In this document: piece after piece, positions 1-7,422 of the stretch | How positions within the stretch are numbered: the first letter of the stretch is position 1 | How the letters are laid out: every line of letters starts with the position of its first letter | Assembly: GCA_002280555.1 (NCBI GenBank) | Contig: NCEE01000009.1 | Span: forward strand, 62,001-126,000 | Length of the DNA stretch: 64,000 nt | Origin: Sphingomonas sp. 32-62-10 | Lineage (GTDB): Bacteria; Pseudomonadota; Alphaproteobacteria; Sphingomonadales; Sphingomonadaceae | Reading direction: 5' to 3' | Notes under the pieces: model-generated | Databases searched by the model: none | Told to the model about the DNA's origin: nothing | What the model saw: the letters and a program-made list of their open reading frames with translations, nothing else | Translations under genes and position numbers: made by a program

Positions 1-278
1 TGCGCGAAGTGCCGCTCGACCTGAGCCTCGACACCGAATTTGCAGGCACGCGGCGGCGCATCGCCTATGAACGGCTGCTGCTCGACCTGATCGAGGGCGA
101 TCCGACCTTGTTCGTCCGCCGCGACGAGGTGGAGGCGCAATGGACCTGGATCGACGGCATTCGCGAAGGCTGGATCGCCAACGACATGAAGCCCAAGGCC
201 TATCCCGCGGGCAGCTGGGGCCCATCGGCCGCGGTGGCGCTCACCGAGCGCGATGGCACCACTTGGCATGATGGGTGA
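1..278 (+). CDS. zwf: Glucose-6-phosphate 1-dehydrogenase, C-terminal part
   Basis: This is the last ~92 codons of a gene that begins upstream of the window. The reading frame is open from base 3 and ends at TGA 276-278. The residues (a helix ending in FVRRDEVEAQW, then IDGI, and a tail KAYPAGSWGP) are the conserved C-terminus of Zwf, where the PAGSWGP segment closes the protein. Zwf oxidises glucose-6-phosphate to 6-phosphogluconolactone, the first step feeding the Entner-Doudoroff pathway. The next genes (pgl, edd, glk, eda) encode the rest of that pathway on the same strand, which supports the call. A 165-bp gap holding a palindromic repeat separates it from pgl. Confidence 0.9.
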   Translation, partial: REVPLDLSLDTEFAGTRRRIAYERLLLDLIEGDPTLFVRRDEVEAQWTWIDGIREGWIANDMKPKAYPAGSWGPSAAVALTERDGTTWHDG

Positions 279-302
279 GGGTCAAAACCGCCTACCCAAA
301 GC

Positions 303-422
303 CGTTCGCGCTGAGTAGGGACTGAGCGACATTGAGGGCACGTATTGAAGCATTTTTTGATGCAGTCGAACCGTGCTTCGATACGCAACTTGGACAAGTT
401 CAGCGGCTGCTCAGCACGCACG
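303..422. repeat. Degenerate inverted repeat in the zwf-pgl gap
   Basis: The left arm (about 303-351) and the right arm (about 372-422) are imperfect reverse complements; both contain a GCTGAG block and a CGTAT(T/C)GAAGCA block. No reading frame with a start and ribosome-binding site is visible. It resembles the dispersed palindromic intergenic repeats common in sphingomonad genomes. As RNA it could fold into a long hairpin between zwf and pgl and affect mRNA stability; that role is inference. Confidence 0.55.
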
Positions 423-449
423 ACGCTTTCAAATTGTTGAGGAATGACA

Positions 450-1154
450 ATGACCGAGATCGAATGGTGGGATTATGACAGCGCCGATGAAATGGCGGAT
501 GCTGTATCGGGCGATGCAGCCTTCATCATCGAAAGCGCGATTGATGCCCGCGGCGGCGCGGTGATCGCGCTGCCCGGCGGCACCACCCCCCTGCCGATCT
601 ATGAAAAACTCGCCAAGGCCAAGCTCGACTGGAAGCGCGTGACGATCCTGCCGACCGACGACCGGTTGGTGCCGATGGGCGATGCGCTCTCGAACATCAC
701 CGCGATCGCCAAGGTGTTCCTGCCGAAGGGCGTCCGCGTGTTGCCGATCACCAGCGAGGCGGCGGCCGATTACAAGGCCGCCGGGCGCGCTGCCGATGCC
801 CGGTTGCAAGATGTGCACTGGCCGCTCGATCTGTGCGTGCTGGGGGTAGGCGCCGATGGCCACACCGCCTCGATCTTTCCCGGCCCCGATTTCGAGGAAG
901 CCGTGGCCGGCCCGCGCGAGCGCCGCGCCGTTGGTGTGATGCCGGGTGACCTGCCCGCCGAAGCCCCTGTCGCCCGCGTTACCCTGACCCGCGAGGCGAT
1001 CATCTCGGCGCGTGCGCTGATGATCGCGGTGACGGGGCAGGCCAAACGCGACATCATCGAACGCGCGATCAAGGACGGGCCAATGTCGCCCTATCCGATC
1101 GGTCGCGTGCTCGCCGATGTCGAATTGCCCGTGGATATTCACTGGAGCGCGTAA
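450..1154 (+). CDS. pgl: 6-phosphogluconolactonase
   Basis: Hydrolyses 6-phosphogluconolactone to 6-phosphogluconate in the cytoplasm. The 234-residue product has the DevB/SOL-type layout: an early LPGGTTPLPIYE substrate-binding segment, TILPTDDRLV, and the GVGADGHTASIFPG signature. Two in-frame ATGs exist, at 444 and 450. The GAGG Shine-Dalgarno sequence at 439-442 is too close to the first and well placed (7 nt) for the second, so I chose 450. It lies between zwf and edd, with edd starting 5 bases after its stop, consistent with one operon. Confidence 0.93.
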   Translation: MTEIEWWDYDSADEMADAVSGDAAFIIESAIDARGGAVIALPGGTTPLPIYEKLAKAKLDWKRVTILPTDDRLVPMGDALSNITAIAKVFLPKGVRVLPITSEAAADYKAAGRAADARLQDVHWPLDLCVLGVGADGHTASIFPGPDFEEAVAGPRERRAVGVMPGDLPAEAPVARVTLTREAIISARALMIAVTGQAKRDIIERAIKDGPMSPYPIGRVLADVELPVDIHWSA

Positions 1155-1158
1155 AGCC

Positions 1159-2976
1159 ATGGCCCTGCACCCAGCAATCGCCGCCGTTACCGACCGGATC
1201 ATTGAGCGATCGAAGCCAACGCGCAATGCTTATCTCGCGCTGATCCGGCGGGAGCGGGAAAACGGGGTGGATCGCCCGATGTTGGGCTGCGCGAACCTGG
1301 CGCATGGCTTTGCAGGGACCGAAGAAGATCGCGACACGATGCGTGCCGGGCGCGCGATGAACATCGGCATCGTCACAGCGTATAACGACATGCTTTCCGC
1401 GCATGCGACCTATTATCGCTACCCTGAACAGATGAAGATCTGGGCGCGCGAGGCGGGCGCCACCGCGCAGGTGGCGGGCGGCGTGCCGGCGATGTGCGAC
1501 GGGGTGACACAGGGGTTCCCCGGCATGGAACTCTCGCTGTTCAGCCGCGATACGATCGCGCTCAGCACCGCCATCGCGCTCAGCCATGGCATGTTCGAGG
1601 GCGCGGCCCTTCTTGGCATTTGCGACAAGATCGTGCCGGGGCTGCTCATGGGCGCTTTGCGCTTCGGCCATTTGCCGATGATGTTGATTCCGGGCGGACC
1701 GATGCGATCGGGCCTGCCCAACAAGGAAAAAGCGGCGATCCGCGAGCAATATGCTGAGGGTAAGGCAACCCGCGAGCAGCTGCTTGATGCCGAAATTGCC
1801 GCTTATCATTCGAAGGGTACCTGCACTTTTTACGGCACCGCCAATTCCAATCAGATGATGATGGAAATGATGGGGCTCCACATGCCCGGCGCGGCATTTG
1901 CGAACCCCGGCACCAAGCTGCGCCAGGAGCTGTCGCGCGCTGCCGTCCACCGCCTCGCCACAATCGGCTGGAATGGCGATAATTACCGGCCATTGGGCGA
2001 ATGCGTTGATGAAAAGGCGATCGTCAACGCCGCGATCGGCCTGCTCGCGACCGGCGGATCGACCAACCATCTGATCCACTTGCCCGCCATTGCCGCCGCT
2101 GCGGGGATCGTGATCGACTGGCAGGATTTCGACCGGCTTTCCCCCGCCATTCCGCTCATCACGCGCGTTTATCCGAATGGATCGGCCGATGTGAACGCGT
2201 TTGAAGATGCGGGCGGCATGCCGTTCGTGATCCGCCAACTGCTCGATGCCGGGTTGCTCCACCGGGATATCCGCACTGTCGCGGGCGATGACCTGTCGGC
2301 CTATGGCATGAAGCCCGTGATTGCGGACGAGGCGCTCGCCTGGGTCGATCCCGGCCCGAGCGGCGACGAAACGATCGTTCGCCCGGCGAGCAATCCTTTC
2401 TCCCCCGAAGGTGGCTTTCGCATCCTGACCGGCAATCTGGGCCGCGCGTGCATCAAGGTGAGCGCGGTCGAGCGGGATCGCTGGACGATCGAAGCCCCGG
2501 CCCGCGTGTTCGAGGATCAGGCGTCAGTCCAGGCCGCGTTCAAGGCGGGCGAGCTCGACCGCGATGTGGTCGTGGTCGTGCGCTTCCAAGGGCCGCGCGC
2601 AAACGGGATGCCCGAACTCCACAAGCTGACCCCGCCGTTGGGCGTGCTTCAGAATCGCGGGTTTCGGGTCGCGCTCGTCACCGATGGCCGCATGTCAGGC
2701 GCGAGCGGCAAGGTGCCGTGCGCGATCCATGCCAGCCCTGAGGCGCTCGGCGACGGCCCGCTGGCCCGGGTGCGCGACGGTGATGTAATCCGCGTGTGCG
2801 CGCAGCACGGCGTCCTGCAAGCACTTGTCGACGATGCGGAATGGGCCGCGCGCGCGCCGGTGCAAGCCCCCGCTTGGGCGAGCGGCACGGGGCGGGAATT
2901 GTTCGCGATGTTCCGCCACGGCGCGAACGAGGCCGAAAAGGGCGCCAGCGCAATGCTGGCGGCGATGGGGGCATAA
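1159..2976 (+). CDS. edd: Phosphogluconate dehydratase
   Basis: Converts 6-phosphogluconate to 2-keto-3-deoxy-6-phosphogluconate (KDPG), the committed Entner-Doudoroff step. The product is 605 residues, the usual Edd length. Iron-sulfur dehydratase (IlvD/Edd) hallmarks are visible: ITAYNDMLSAH-like segment near residue 73, PAMCDGVTQG near residue 113, a CTFYGTANSN segment (cluster cysteine) near residue 220, and the C-terminal VTDGRMSGASGKVP. The frame is open upstream to 1117, but the ATG at 1159 aligns with family N-termini (HPAIAAVTDRI). The stop codon directly abuts the glk start. Confidence 0.95.
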   Translation: MALHPAIAAVTDRIIERSKPTRNAYLALIRRERENGVDRPMLGCANLAHGFAGTEEDRDTMRAGRAMNIGIVTAYNDMLSAHATYYRYPEQMKIWAREAGATAQVAGGVPAMCDGVTQGFPGMELSLFSRDTIALSTAIALSHGMFEGAALLGICDKIVPGLLMGALRFGHLPMMLIPGGPMRSGLPNKEKAAIREQYAEGKATREQLLDAEIAAYHSKGTCTFYGTANSNQMMMEMMGLHMPGAAFANPGTKLRQELSRAAVHRLATIGWNGDNYRPLGECVDEKAIVNAAIGLLATGGSTNHLIHLPAIAAAAGIVIDWQDFDRLSPAIPLITRVYPNGSADVNAFEDAGGMPFVIRQLLDAGLLHRDIRTVAGDDLSAYGMKPVIADEALAWVDPGPSGDETIVRPASNPFSPEGGFRILTGNLGRACIKVSAVERDRWTIEAPARVFEDQASVQAAFKAGELDRDVVVVVRFQGPRANGMPELHKLTPPLGVLQNRGFRVALVTDGRMSGASGKVPCAIHASPEALGDGPLARVRDGDVIRVCAQHGVLQALVDDAEWAARAPVQAPAWASGTGRELFAMFRHGANEAEKGASAMLAAMGA

Positions 2977-3951
2977 ATGACCAGCGTGGTCGCAGTCGAT
3001 ATCGGCGGCACGCATGCACGCTTCGCGATTGCAGAAGTGGCGGCGGGCCGGGTGGTATCGCTGGGCGATCCCGTCACGCTGAAAACCGCTGAATATGCCA
3101 GTCTGCAAACGGCGTGGCAGGCATTCGGGGAGCAGCATGGCACGCCCCTGCCCCGCGCGGCGGCGATTGCGGTCGCCTCTCCGATCGGCGGCGAGATCAT
3201 TAAGCTTACCAACAACCCGTGGATCATCCGCCCCGCACTCGTACAGGAACGGCTCGACGTCGATGATTTCGTGCTGATCAACGATTTCGGCGCGGTCGGT
3301 CATGCGGTGGCGCAAGTGCCCGCCGCGATGTTCGCGCATCTTGCGGGGCCAAACACATCGTTTCCCGATCAAGGGATCATCACGGTGTGCGGCCCCGGCA
3401 CGGGTCTTGGCGTCGCGCAGGTGCTGCGGACCGACCATGGCTATCATGTTCTCGAAACCGAAGGCGGGCACACTGATTTCGCGGCGCTCGATTCGCTAGA
3501 GGACGCCATGCTGAAGGCGCTCCGCAAGACGTTCCAGCGCGTATCTGTCGAACGAATCGTTGCGGGGCCAGGTATTGTCGCAATTTACGAGGCGCTCGCC
3601 GAGATCGAGGGGCGTGCGGTGCAACGCATGGACGACAAGGCGATATGGCAAATGGCACTGGAGGGCAGCGACAGCCTGGCGCTCGCCGCGCTTGACCGGT
3701 TCTGCCTGTGCCTGGGCGCGGTGGCCGGCGATTTGGCATTGGCGCAAGGAGCAAAAGGCGTGGTCATCGCCGGCGGGCTCGGGCTGCGGCTGAAGGATCA
3801 CCTCGCCCGGAGCGGCTTTGCCGAGCGTTTCGCCGCCAAGGGCAGGTTCCGATCACTGATGGAGGCGATCCCCGTCAAGCTCATCACCCATCCGCAGCCC
3901 GGCCTGTTTGGCGCGGCAGCGGCTTATGCGCAAAGGTTTGCCTCGCAATGA
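2977..3951 (+). CDS. glk: Glucokinase
   Basis: ATP-dependent phosphorylation of glucose to glucose-6-phosphate, feeding Zwf. The 324-residue protein belongs to the bacterial Glk family (PF02685) rather than the ROK group: an N-terminal phosphate loop VDIGGTHARFAI, LINDFGAVGHAV near residue 100, a GPGTGLGVA segment near residue 137 and ETEGGHTDFA. Its ATG follows the edd stop with no gap, and its last four bases overlap the eda start. The Shine-Dalgarno sequence is the G-run at the end of edd. The tight packing suggests translational coupling. Confidence 0.93.
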   Translation: MTSVVAVDIGGTHARFAIAEVAAGRVVSLGDPVTLKTAEYASLQTAWQAFGEQHGTPLPRAAAIAVASPIGGEIIKLTNNPWIIRPALVQERLDVDDFVLINDFGAVGHAVAQVPAAMFAHLAGPNTSFPDQGIITVCGPGTGLGVAQVLRTDHGYHVLETEGGHTDFAALDSLEDAMLKALRKTFQRVSVERIVAGPGIVAIYEALAEIEGRAVQRMDDKAIWQMALEGSDSLALAALDRFCLCLGAVAGDLALAQGAKGVVIAGGLGLRLKDHLARSGFAERFAAKGRFRSLMEAIPVKLITHPQPGLFGAAAAYAQRFASQ

Positions 3952-4559
3952 CAGATATCGCCACGATCATGCGCACCAGCGCCGTCATTCCCGTGCTGGT
4001 AATCGACGATATCGCGACCGCCATACCGCTCGCCGAGGCGCTAGTGGCGGGCGGGTTGTATGTACTCGAAGTGACGCTGCGCACCCCTGCCGCGCTCGAG
4101 GCGATCCGCGCGATGAAACACGTGCCCGGCGCGATCGTCGGCGCAGGCACGGTGGTGAATGCCGATCAGTTCGCGCAGGTAATGGACGCAGGCGCGGAGT
4201 TCATCGTATCGCCGGGCCTGACCGAGCGGCTCGCAGAGCCAATCATCGACAGCGGTGTGCCATTCCTGCCTGGCATCGCTAACGCAGCAGACATCATGCT
4301 GGGGATGGAGCTGGGTCTCACCCACTTCAAATTTTTTCCCGCCGAGGCGAATGGCGGGCTGAAAGCGCTGAAGGCGCTCGCTGCCCCTTTCTACCAATGC
4401 CGTTTCTGCCCCACCGGTGGCATCACCGCGGCGAGCGCGCCTGAATGGCTGGCGTTTGATCCGGTGCTGTGCGTCGGCGGAAGCTGGGTAACGCCCAAGG
4501 ATGCGACCATGGCCGAAGTGGAAGCGATTGCGCGGGCAGCAAGCGGCCTTCGCGGATAA
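3948..4559 (+). CDS. eda: KDPG aldolase (2-dehydro-3-deoxyphosphogluconate aldolase)
   Basis: Splits KDPG into pyruvate and glyceraldehyde-3-phosphate, the last Entner-Doudoroff step. The 203-residue product shows the class I aldolase pattern: LEVTLRTP with the catalytic glutamate near residue 44, VGAGTV, the Schiff-base lysine in FKFFPAE near residue 127, and CPTGGI phosphate binding. The start at 3948 overlaps the glk stop by an ATGA, which is why I chose it over the longer open frame from 3708. It is the last gene of the zwf-pgl-edd-glk-eda run. Confidence 0.95.
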   Translation: MTDIATIMRTSAVIPVLVIDDIATAIPLAEALVAGGLYVLEVTLRTPAALEAIRAMKHVPGAIVGAGTVVNADQFAQVMDAGAEFIVSPGLTERLAEPIIDSGVPFLPGIANAADIMLGMELGLTHFKFFPAEANGGLKALKALAAPFYQCRFCPTGGITAASAPEWLAFDPVLCVGGSWVTPKDATMAEVEAIARAASGLRG

Positions 4560-4633
4560 GCGCGGCAGGTCGCACCAATCCGATCCCAGACATGTTTCAG
4601 GCTTCAGACTAAAACGACGGTTCGGTCAAAACA

Positions 4634-4710
4634 TGGTCGGGAAGAGAGGATTCGAACCTCCGGCCCCTGCCTCCCGAAGGCAGTGCTCTACCAGGCTGAG
4701 CTACTCCCCG
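4634..4710 (-). tRNA. tRNA-Pro (anticodon CGG)
   Basis: The minus strand folds into a complete 77-nt cloverleaf. The acceptor stem CGGGGAG pairs with CTTCCCG (one G-U), the D arm carries AGCTCAGCCTGGTAGAGC, the anticodon stem CTGCC/GGCAG encloses the loop TTCGGGA with anticodon CGG, and the T arm contains GGTTCGAATCC. The 3' CCA is encoded (TGG at 4634-4636). It lies 20 bp beyond the nucleotidyltransferase gene on the same strand. Confidence 0.97.
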
Positions 4711-4730
4711 ACGGAGTCCGGCGCGCAGCA

Positions 4731-5753
4731 TCAGCGTAGCGTTCCGCCGCGCCGCCATTTCGCCCATAAATGCCGGGCCAGCATCAGCGGCGGCATGCGC
4801 AGCCAGTGCGACCGAATGTAGAAGCCAAAACGCGTTGCCGGTCGCACCGCCCTGCCCCATCCGTCACGCGCCGTCAGCCGGTGCAGATACAGCCGATCAG
4901 CGCTGGTCAGCTGCAGCCATTCGCTGGGCACATCGGTGCCATATAGCGCCGCCGACACGCGAATGGCGCGCGCCATTTCACGCGATAATCCGTGATGCGC
5001 TGCACGGTCGGCAACTCCCTCCAGCCCGAATTCCTCGACCAGTCGGTGGACGTCCCACAGGTTGCGCATTCCCCCTGCCAGATCGCCATCGGCAAACAGA
5101 TGGGCCGCCGCGTGAACCAGCATATCGGGCCCGCTTGGCACGTGCTGCCCGTTTTCAAGCCGCAGGCTATCGGCAATGATCGCGGCGGGATCGGGGGTGA
5201 TCCGCGCGGTGAGCGGCAGGATCGTGTGGTGAACATCGATCATCCGGTCACGATCGCGGTGGATGAGCGGCGGCAGTTCGTGCATCCAGCGTCGGTAATA
5301 GGCATCGTCATAGGGATCGGGCTTCACCCATTCCCAGCCCCCCGAGATCAGCGCCGCCTCGACATCGGCGATTGCTTCGCGCGGCACCAAAATGTCGAGA
5401 TCGCCGATCGACCGCCCCTGCCCCGCCGCCAGCCCTGCCGCAACGAAGGCGGTTCCTTTCAGTAGCACGACCGGACCACCGATGGGCGCAAGCGCACGGC
5501 GCGCCATTTCGGCTTCCCATAACGCCGCTACACGCCCCTGCGCTGCCGAGCCCCGTGCATCCGCCAGAATCCGTCCGACTGCCCCGGGTACCGGCAATCC
5601 CTCAAGCCGATGAGCAAGCGTCCCAATGAGCTGTTCCGCACGCGCGATGGCGAGCAACGCCGTCCAGCCACTGGCATCGAGCGCCCCGCACAGCGCAGGA
5701 TCGCGCAGCACATCGGCCAGCAGCCAGCCGTCCGCCTTCATATCGCCGCCCAT
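4731..5753 (-). CDS. Nucleotidyltransferase-like protein of the HprK/PqqD cluster
   Basis: A 340-residue protein of the uncharacterised NTP_transf_5 type (PF14907). The key motif is IGDLDILVPRE near residue 136, whose Asp-x-Asp matches the metal-binding pair of the polymerase-beta-like nucleotidyltransferase fold; a KGTAF segment lies just before it. The C-terminal half is helical and arginine-rich. Its start at 5753 overlaps the end of the HprK-like gene by 16 bases, so the two are almost certainly co-translated. Such nucleotidyltransferases accompany HprK-like kinases in some lasso-peptide loci, but no lasso cyclase or leader peptidase is present here. The substrate is unknown. Confidence 0.75.
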   Translation of the reverse strand: MGGDMKADGWLLADVLRDPALCGALDASGWTALLAIARAEQLIGTLAHRLEGLPVPGAVGRILADARGSAAQGRVAALWEAEMARRALAPIGGPVVLLKGTAFVAAGLAAGQGRSIGDLDILVPREAIADVEAALISGGWEWVKPDPYDDAYYRRWMHELPPLIHRDRDRMIDVHHTILPLTARITPDPAAIIADSLRLENGQHVPSGPDMLVHAAAHLFADGDLAGGMRNLWDVHRLVEEFGLEGVADRAAHHGLSREMARAIRVSAALYGTDVPSEWLQLTSADRLYLHRLTARDGWGRAVRPATRFGFYIRSHWLRMPPLMLARHLWAKWRRGGTLR

Positions 5754-6598
5754 AGCTGCTCGACCTGATTGATCGCTGCCTGAGTATCGGGATAATCGAT
5801 TGCGACGGCAGGGACTCGGCCTACCAACCCCGCCAGCGCATCAAAGCCGCGTTCGCCCATCGCGACATAGTTGGTTGAGGCCTGAGTGAGCCGGACGAAC
5901 ACCTCGCCTCGCTCAACCGGGCGGGTTGCGGCATCAAAGCCGAAGCGCGGAAATAGCAGCAGCGCCGGGGTGGCGGGCACATGCATCGCCGCAATCGCGC
6001 GCGCATCGGGCACCAGATGGCGAATATCGCCCTTGGGCGTTGCCGCCAACAGCGGCCCGAACCGGGCATCGGGCAAAGTACGTTCGACGACACCGATCGC
6101 CGCGTTCTTCAGGCTGATGAGGCGCGGGAAGGCGTGAACCAGACCGGTTACCGGATCGACCAGGGCGAATTCGTCCCCCATCAGCCGCCAGCCGTGCGCG
6201 GCCAGCAGCGCCGCCAGCGTCGATTTTCCTGCCCCTGATTCGCCTGTCATCAGCAGCGCCCGGCCGTCCCGCTCAACCACCGATGCGTGCAGCAGCAGGT
6301 AACGCCGCTGCCCCAGCGCCATTTGCAGGTTCATCCCCATCTCAGCAGCGAGCAGCCCCTGCGCAAGCGGCAGTGGTGCGGCATCCGGCAGCACGAAATC
6401 GCCGCCGATCATCACGGAAGGTCGAATAAAGCGCCGCCACGGCCGCGCTGCGAATAACCGCACGGTGAAATCGGCAATCCCATCATCCGGGCCGGGATAA
6501 TCGGCATATAAGGAACGCAAGGCAGCGATCGGCCCATGCCAGTCAGACCCGATCCGGAACCCGATAGACCCGATCTTCAGCTGATGAACATGCCTCAT
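5738..6598 (-). CDS. HprK-related kinase A
   Basis: A 286-residue relative of HPr kinase/phosphorylase. It has a clear P-loop, GESGAGKST at about residues 119-127, followed by GDEFALVDP at 141-149, the HprK-like acidic segment. The N-terminal regulatory domain of true HprK is replaced by about 100 different residues. The family is best known from TIGRFAM-type clusters with a PqqD-like protein (HPr-rel-A system), which matches the neighbours here. Start 6598 overlaps the PqqD gene stop by four bases. Likely role: phosphorylates a small partner, possibly a peptide; this is inference. Confidence 0.8.
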   Translation of the reverse strand: MRHVHQLKIGSIGFRIGSDWHGPIAALRSLYADYPGPDDGIADFTVRLFAARPWRRFIRPSVMIGGDFVLPDAAPLPLAQGLLAAEMGMNLQMALGQRRYLLLHASVVERDGRALLMTGESGAGKSTLAALLAAHGWRLMGDEFALVDPVTGLVHAFPRLISLKNAAIGVVERTLPDARFGPLLAATPKGDIRHLVPDARAIAAMHVPATPALLLFPRFGFDAATRPVERGEVFVRLTQASTNYVAMGERGFDALAGLVGRVPAVAIDYPDTQAAINQVEQLWAAI

Positions 6599-6870
6599 CG
6601 CTTTTCGACGAGCCCGGCAGCAACCAGTTCATCGAGCCGCGCGACCAGCGCCGCCGGATCGGCATCGCTCAAATCGAATTCATCAGCCAGGCGGGCAAGC
6701 AATGCAGCGCTGGTCAATGGCGCCGCAGCGAGCGCATCAAGGATTTCGGGCGCGGGGGGCGCCAGCAAATGGGTCATGCCCGAAGCACGGTGGTAAATCA
6801 GCGTCAGATCATCAAGGGGCACCACCCGGAGGCTGGCGGCCGACATCGATTGATAGCGGGGTTCATCCAC
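6595..6870 (-). CDS. PqqD-family small protein of the HPr-rel-A type cluster
   Basis: A 91-residue protein with the PqqD-like pattern: a basic N-terminus, a beta-rich part (VVPLDDLTLIYHRASGMTHLL) and a C-terminal helix of the kind that ends in LVARLDELVAAGLVEK. PqqD-family proteins bind leader peptides of modified peptides. The start is GTG at 6870, five bases after the Tat-protein stop; the next in-frame ATG is at 6846. It overlaps the HprK-like gene by ATGA. It probably presents a peptide substrate to the kinase; the identity of the substrate is not known. Confidence 0.72.
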   Translation of the reverse strand: MDEPRYQSMSAASLRVVPLDDLTLIYHRASGMTHLLAPPAPEILDALAAAPLTSAALLARLADEFDLSDADPAALVARLDELVAAGLVEKR

Positions 6871-6875
6871 GGCGT

Positions 6876-7307
6876 TTAGCCGCGCGGCATCTGCAACGAC
6901 GCAAAACAGGTAAAGCCGCTGGTGCCTGATTGCAGGCGGCGGATATACTGCAGATAGGCACGGGTGCGATCGCTATCCATGCCGGGCAATCGACCACCGG
7001 CCATCGCCTTTCGCACATCCTCTCCCTTGAACGGCACGCGCGCCGGCGGGAAAGCGCCAGGGGTGCCAGCCGGCACCAGTGTGCCATCAGCAGCAATATA
7101 GCTGCCCGACCGGGCGGGATCGGGCACCGGAATTTCGCAGGTGAGCACTGATGCGGCGGACTGCGCGAGTGCTGGACGGATTGAAACAATCGCCGTCGCC
7201 CCGGCAGCACCCAGCATCAACGCCCGGCGGCGACTGGGCATGGCGGGCGCTTCTGCGCCGTCCTGCGCTGGCAGGTGGCCGTCGATCGGGGGAATATCGT
7301 CGCTCAT
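6876..7307 (-). CDS. Tat-signal protein, first gene of the HprK/PqqD cluster
   Basis: A 143-residue protein of unknown function. Residues 24-49 form a twin-arginine signal: SRRRALMLGAAG, then a hydrophobic core ending ALAQ, so export to the periplasm by Tat is likely. The mature part contains one cysteine near residue 57 and one in the FTCFASL tail near residue 135. The 23 residues before the twin arginine are unusually long for a Tat signal; an internal ATG at MPSRRR is a possible alternative start. It leads the cluster and could be the substrate of the downstream enzymes or simply a cargo protein. Confidence 0.65.
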   Translation of the reverse strand: MSDDIPPIDGHLPAQDGAEAPAMPSRRRALMLGAAGATAIVSIRPALAQSAASVLTCEIPVPDPARSGSYIAADGTLVPAGTPGAFPPARVPFKGEDVRKAMAGGRLPGMDSDRTRAYLQYIRRLQSGTSGFTCFASLQMPRG

Positions 7308-7422
7308 CGCCGTCTCATCATTATGCCCCGATATGCGCTGCCCGCCCTTTCACAATCGTAAATTGAGCGCAAGGCGCATCGGGATACTCGCAGGCGACCA
7401 TGGATTGCGCTACCACACCAGC

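Noticed and set aside
1069..2262. Open frame of 397 codons antisense to edd
   Set aside because: It mirrors the coding strand of edd and has no family resemblance or start signal.
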